This document shows, piece after piece, positions 62,507-64,000 of a stretch of DNA of 64,000 nucleotides. Origin of the DNA: Romboutsia sp. CE17 (lineage in GTDB: Bacteria > Bacillota > Clostridia > Peptostreptococcales > Peptostreptococcaceae); the NCBI RefSeq assembly GCF_012317385.1, contig NZ_CP051144.1, positions 62,001 through 126,000 on the forward strand. Reading direction: 5' to 3'. Both the position numbers and the translations under genes were made by a program. Numbering within the stretch: the first letter of the stretch is position 1; the number at the start of each line of letters is the position of its first letter. The notes below the pieces were generated by a model, which ran no database searches, had not been told where the DNA came from, and was given only the letters and a program-made list of their open reading frames with translations.

Positions 62507-62555
62507 AAATTGTGGATTTGATTTTTGCGATTCATCTCCACCATTGAAATTCACG
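62507..62555 (+). repeat. Dispersed ~50-bp repeat, copy 9
   Basis: TTGTGGATTTGATTTTTGCG and CTCCACCATTGAAATTCACG are well kept, and the outer GTGGAT/ATTCAC pairing is possible. It follows the last gene of the defence operon by 55 bases. Confidence 0.8.
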
Positions 62556-62643
62556 AAAAAGTATTATAAAAATTGATTCTGTAGATATATAATATACGAT
62601 ATCTACATTATATAATGCCACGAATAAAAAGTTAAGATTGAAT

Positions 62644-62679
62644 AAAAAAGGTGAACTTAGATTAAGTTCACCTTTTTTT
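62644..62679 (+). terminator. Terminator before kdp
   Basis: A perfect 16-bp stem (AAAAAAGGTGAACTTA with its complement at 62663-62678), 3-base loop, T-rich right end. Confidence 0.88.
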
Positions 62680-62778
62680 ATGCAATCTTAATACTATTTT
62701 AATACATTCCATATATGTCTTAACACAATTTTAAAAGTGCAAATTATATACTTGATTTATACAAAGGAGGATTTATAT

Positions 62779-62865
62779 ATGCAAGTATTAATTGGTATTA
62801 TCGGTTTAGTAGCCACAACTTTATTAATTTATTATTTTGTAATTCTTATGAGGGGGGACAAATAA
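62779..62865 (+). CDS. kdpF: K+-transporting ATPase KdpF subunit
   Basis: A 28-residue membrane peptide: one hydrophobic helix, then VILMRGDK at the end. It stabilises the KdpFABC potassium pump. AAAGGAGG lies 8 bases before the ATG. Its stop TAA overlaps the kdpA ATG by one base (62865), which confirms that it is real. Confidence 0.85.
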   Translation: MQVLIGIIGLVATTLLIYYFVILMRGDK

Positions 62866-64000
62866 TGACACATACAATTTTACAGTATGTATTTTACTTA
62901 GCTATTCTAGTTATTCTTGCAATACCATTTGGCGGATATATAGGAAGAGTAATGAATGGAGAAAAAGTATTTTTAACAAAGATAATATCTCCATGTGAAA
63001 AATTTTTATATAAAGTGATGAGAGTAAATGAACATGAAGAAATGAATTGGAAGAAATATTTATGCTCTATACTTTTATTTAATGTTATAGGTTTTATATT
63101 TCTCTTTTTATTGCAAATTCTTCAAGGAGTATTATTTGGAAATCCACAAAAGATACCTGGAGTATCTTGGGATTTAGCATTTAATACAGCAGTAAGTTTT
63201 ATTACGAATACAAACTGGCAAGCATACAGTGGGGAATCAGGATTAAGCTATTTAACTCAAACTCTTGGGCTTACAGTTCAAAACTTTGTATCGGCTGCAA
63301 CAGGAATTGCCGTATTATTTGCACTAATTCGTGGTTTTATAAAAGTAAAATCAAATGGACTTGGGAACTTCTGGGTTGATATGACCAAGACCATTTTATA
63401 TATATTAATACCTTTAAATATAGTAGTTTCTGTAGGTCTTGTATCTCAAGGTGTTGTACAAAATTTAAAACCAGCAGAAACAGTTCAATTACTTGAACCA
63501 ATTGCTATTGATAAAGAAGGTAATATTATTGAAAATGCTATTATAGATACTAATTCAAATACAGTCTCAGTAGATGGAAAAATTGTAGATGATGCAGAAA
63601 TAATAAAAGAAGAAATTATACCTTTAGGACCAGCAGCAAGTCAGGTTGCTATTAAACAAACAGGTACGAATGGTGGTGGTTTCTATGGTACAAATTCAGC
63701 ACATCCACTTGAAAACCCAACAATTATTTCGAATCTAATAGAGATGATTTCTATTTTACTTATACCAGCAGCTTTATGCTTTACATTTGGTAAGTGTGTT
63801 AATAATAAAAAGCAAGGTACAGCTATATTTATGGCTATGTTTATAGTATTAGTATTAGCACTTGGTACAGTTGCTGTTAATGAGCAATTAGCAACACCAC
63901 AAATTGCTCAAAATGGAATGGTTGATATATCTACTGTTAATCAAGCTGGTGGAAATATGGAAGGTAAAGAAGCACGCTTTGGTATAGTTGCTTCATCTAC
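62865..64000 (+). CDS. kdpA: K+-transporting ATPase KdpA subunit (partial, runs off the window)
   Basis: About 378 residues are visible. KdpA is the K+-channel-like subunit of the KdpFABC pump, made when potassium is scarce. Selectivity-filter stretches SFITNTNWQAYSG (near 112) and GTNGGGFYGTNSAHPLENP (near 270) are present, as is the first repeat GGYIGRVMNGEK. GGGGGG before the ATG lies inside kdpF. The rest of the operon should follow. Confidence 0.95.
   Translation, partial: MTHTILQYVFYLAILVILAIPFGGYIGRVMNGEKVFLTKIISPCEKFLYKVMRVNEHEEMNWKKYLCSILLFNVIGFIFLFLLQILQGVLFGNPQKIPGVSWDLAFNTAVSFITNTNWQAYSGESGLSYLTQTLGLTVQNFVSAATGIAVLFALIRGFIKVKSNGLGNFWVDMTKTILYILIPLNIVVSVGLVSQGVVQNLKPAETVQLLEPIAIDKEGNIIENAIIDTNSNTVSVDGKIVDDAEIIKEEIIPLGPAASQVAIKQTGTNGGGFYGTNSAHPLENPTIISNLIEMISILLIPAALCFTFGKCVNNKKQGTAIFMAMFIVLVLALGTVAVNEQLATPQIAQNGMVDISTVNQAGGNMEGKEARFGIVASS

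Larger units (their letters stand above)
62452..62778. other. Intergenic region between the defence island and kdp
   Basis: The 327-base gap contains repeat copy 9, a hairpin TGTAGATAT...ATATCTACA (about 62579-62607), a strong terminator and about 100 bases of kdp leader with AAAGGAGG before kdpF. No known K+-related riboswitch is visible. Confidence 0.5.

Noticed and set aside
1638-62555. CRISPR array or integron attC array made of the dispersed repeats
   Set aside because: Copies are 2-20 kb apart with genes between them, so not CRISPR. attC sites would flank single small cassettes next to an integrase, which is not seen; core metabolic operons lie between copies.

Overview
The window is about 28% GC with AGA/ATA-rich codon use, strong AGGAGG ribosome sites and intrinsic terminators. 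It carries citrate lyase, Na+-pumping oxaloacetate decarboxylase, PTS and Kdp genes of the clostridial type. This points to an anaerobic Gram-positive of the Clostridia, most likely Peptostreptococcaceae (the Clostridioides/Paraclostridium/Romboutsia/Paeniclostridium group). The family is an inference from gene content and similarity recall; no rRNA or other marker is present. No tRNA, rRNA or CRISPR array was seen.

Layout. 1-1.7 kb: the 3' tip of what looks like a large serine recombinase, then a two-gene module resembling the Kiwa anti-phage system (KwaB-like, KwaA-like membrane protein). 2-7.1 kb: a PTS operon of the ascorbate (Ula) type with a transaldolase-family aldolase and a PRD-containing activator, preceded by a cre-like site. 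7.6-10.6 kb: an ABC-2 export operon. 10.7-11.2 kb: decayed DNA. 11.2-31.4 kb: a large citrate fermentation block with an OmpR-type response regulator divergent from a hybrid sensor kinase, a CitMHS transporter, carbonic anhydrase, citDEF, citC, a citX-citG fusion, an aconitase-family hydratase, a GntR regulator, the oxaloacetate decarboxylase operon (alpha, gamma, biotin carrier, beta), a LysR regulator and an isocitrate/isopropylmalate dehydrogenase. Citrate would be imported, cleaved to acetate and oxaloacetate, and the oxaloacetate decarboxylated with Na+ export. The aconitase and dehydrogenase could instead lead citrate towards 2-oxoglutarate.

31.5-44.6 kb: small transport and regulation modules (MarR plus FUSC-like permease, YtrA-type GntR plus ABC transporter, an L25/Ctc protein, two CarD-like proteins, and a YeiH/OFA/LysR anion-transport locus). 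44.7-54.5 kb: a PLD-helicase-DUF3427 protein, a merR gene split by a complete IS1595-type element (24-bp inverted repeats, 8-bp target duplication, passenger gene), an amidinotransferase, and neighbouring LysR and MetE-like pseudogenes.

54.8-62.5 kb: a probable defence island with two small unknown proteins, a superfamily I helicase followed by a DarT1-like DNA ADP-ribosyltransferase and its NADAR antitoxin, a serine-recombinase remnant, and a four-gene operon (unknown protein, XRE-ImmA/IrrE protein, CD-NTase/OAS-like nucleotidyltransferase, DUF6602-like nuclease). 62.8-64 kb: kdpF and the start of kdpA.

A dispersed repeat of about 50 bp occurs nine times, always in the same orientation and usually between a gene end and an intrinsic terminator. 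Copies flank several accessory modules, including the defence island. I cannot match it to a known family. It is, with the two defence operons, the most interesting unexplained signal here.
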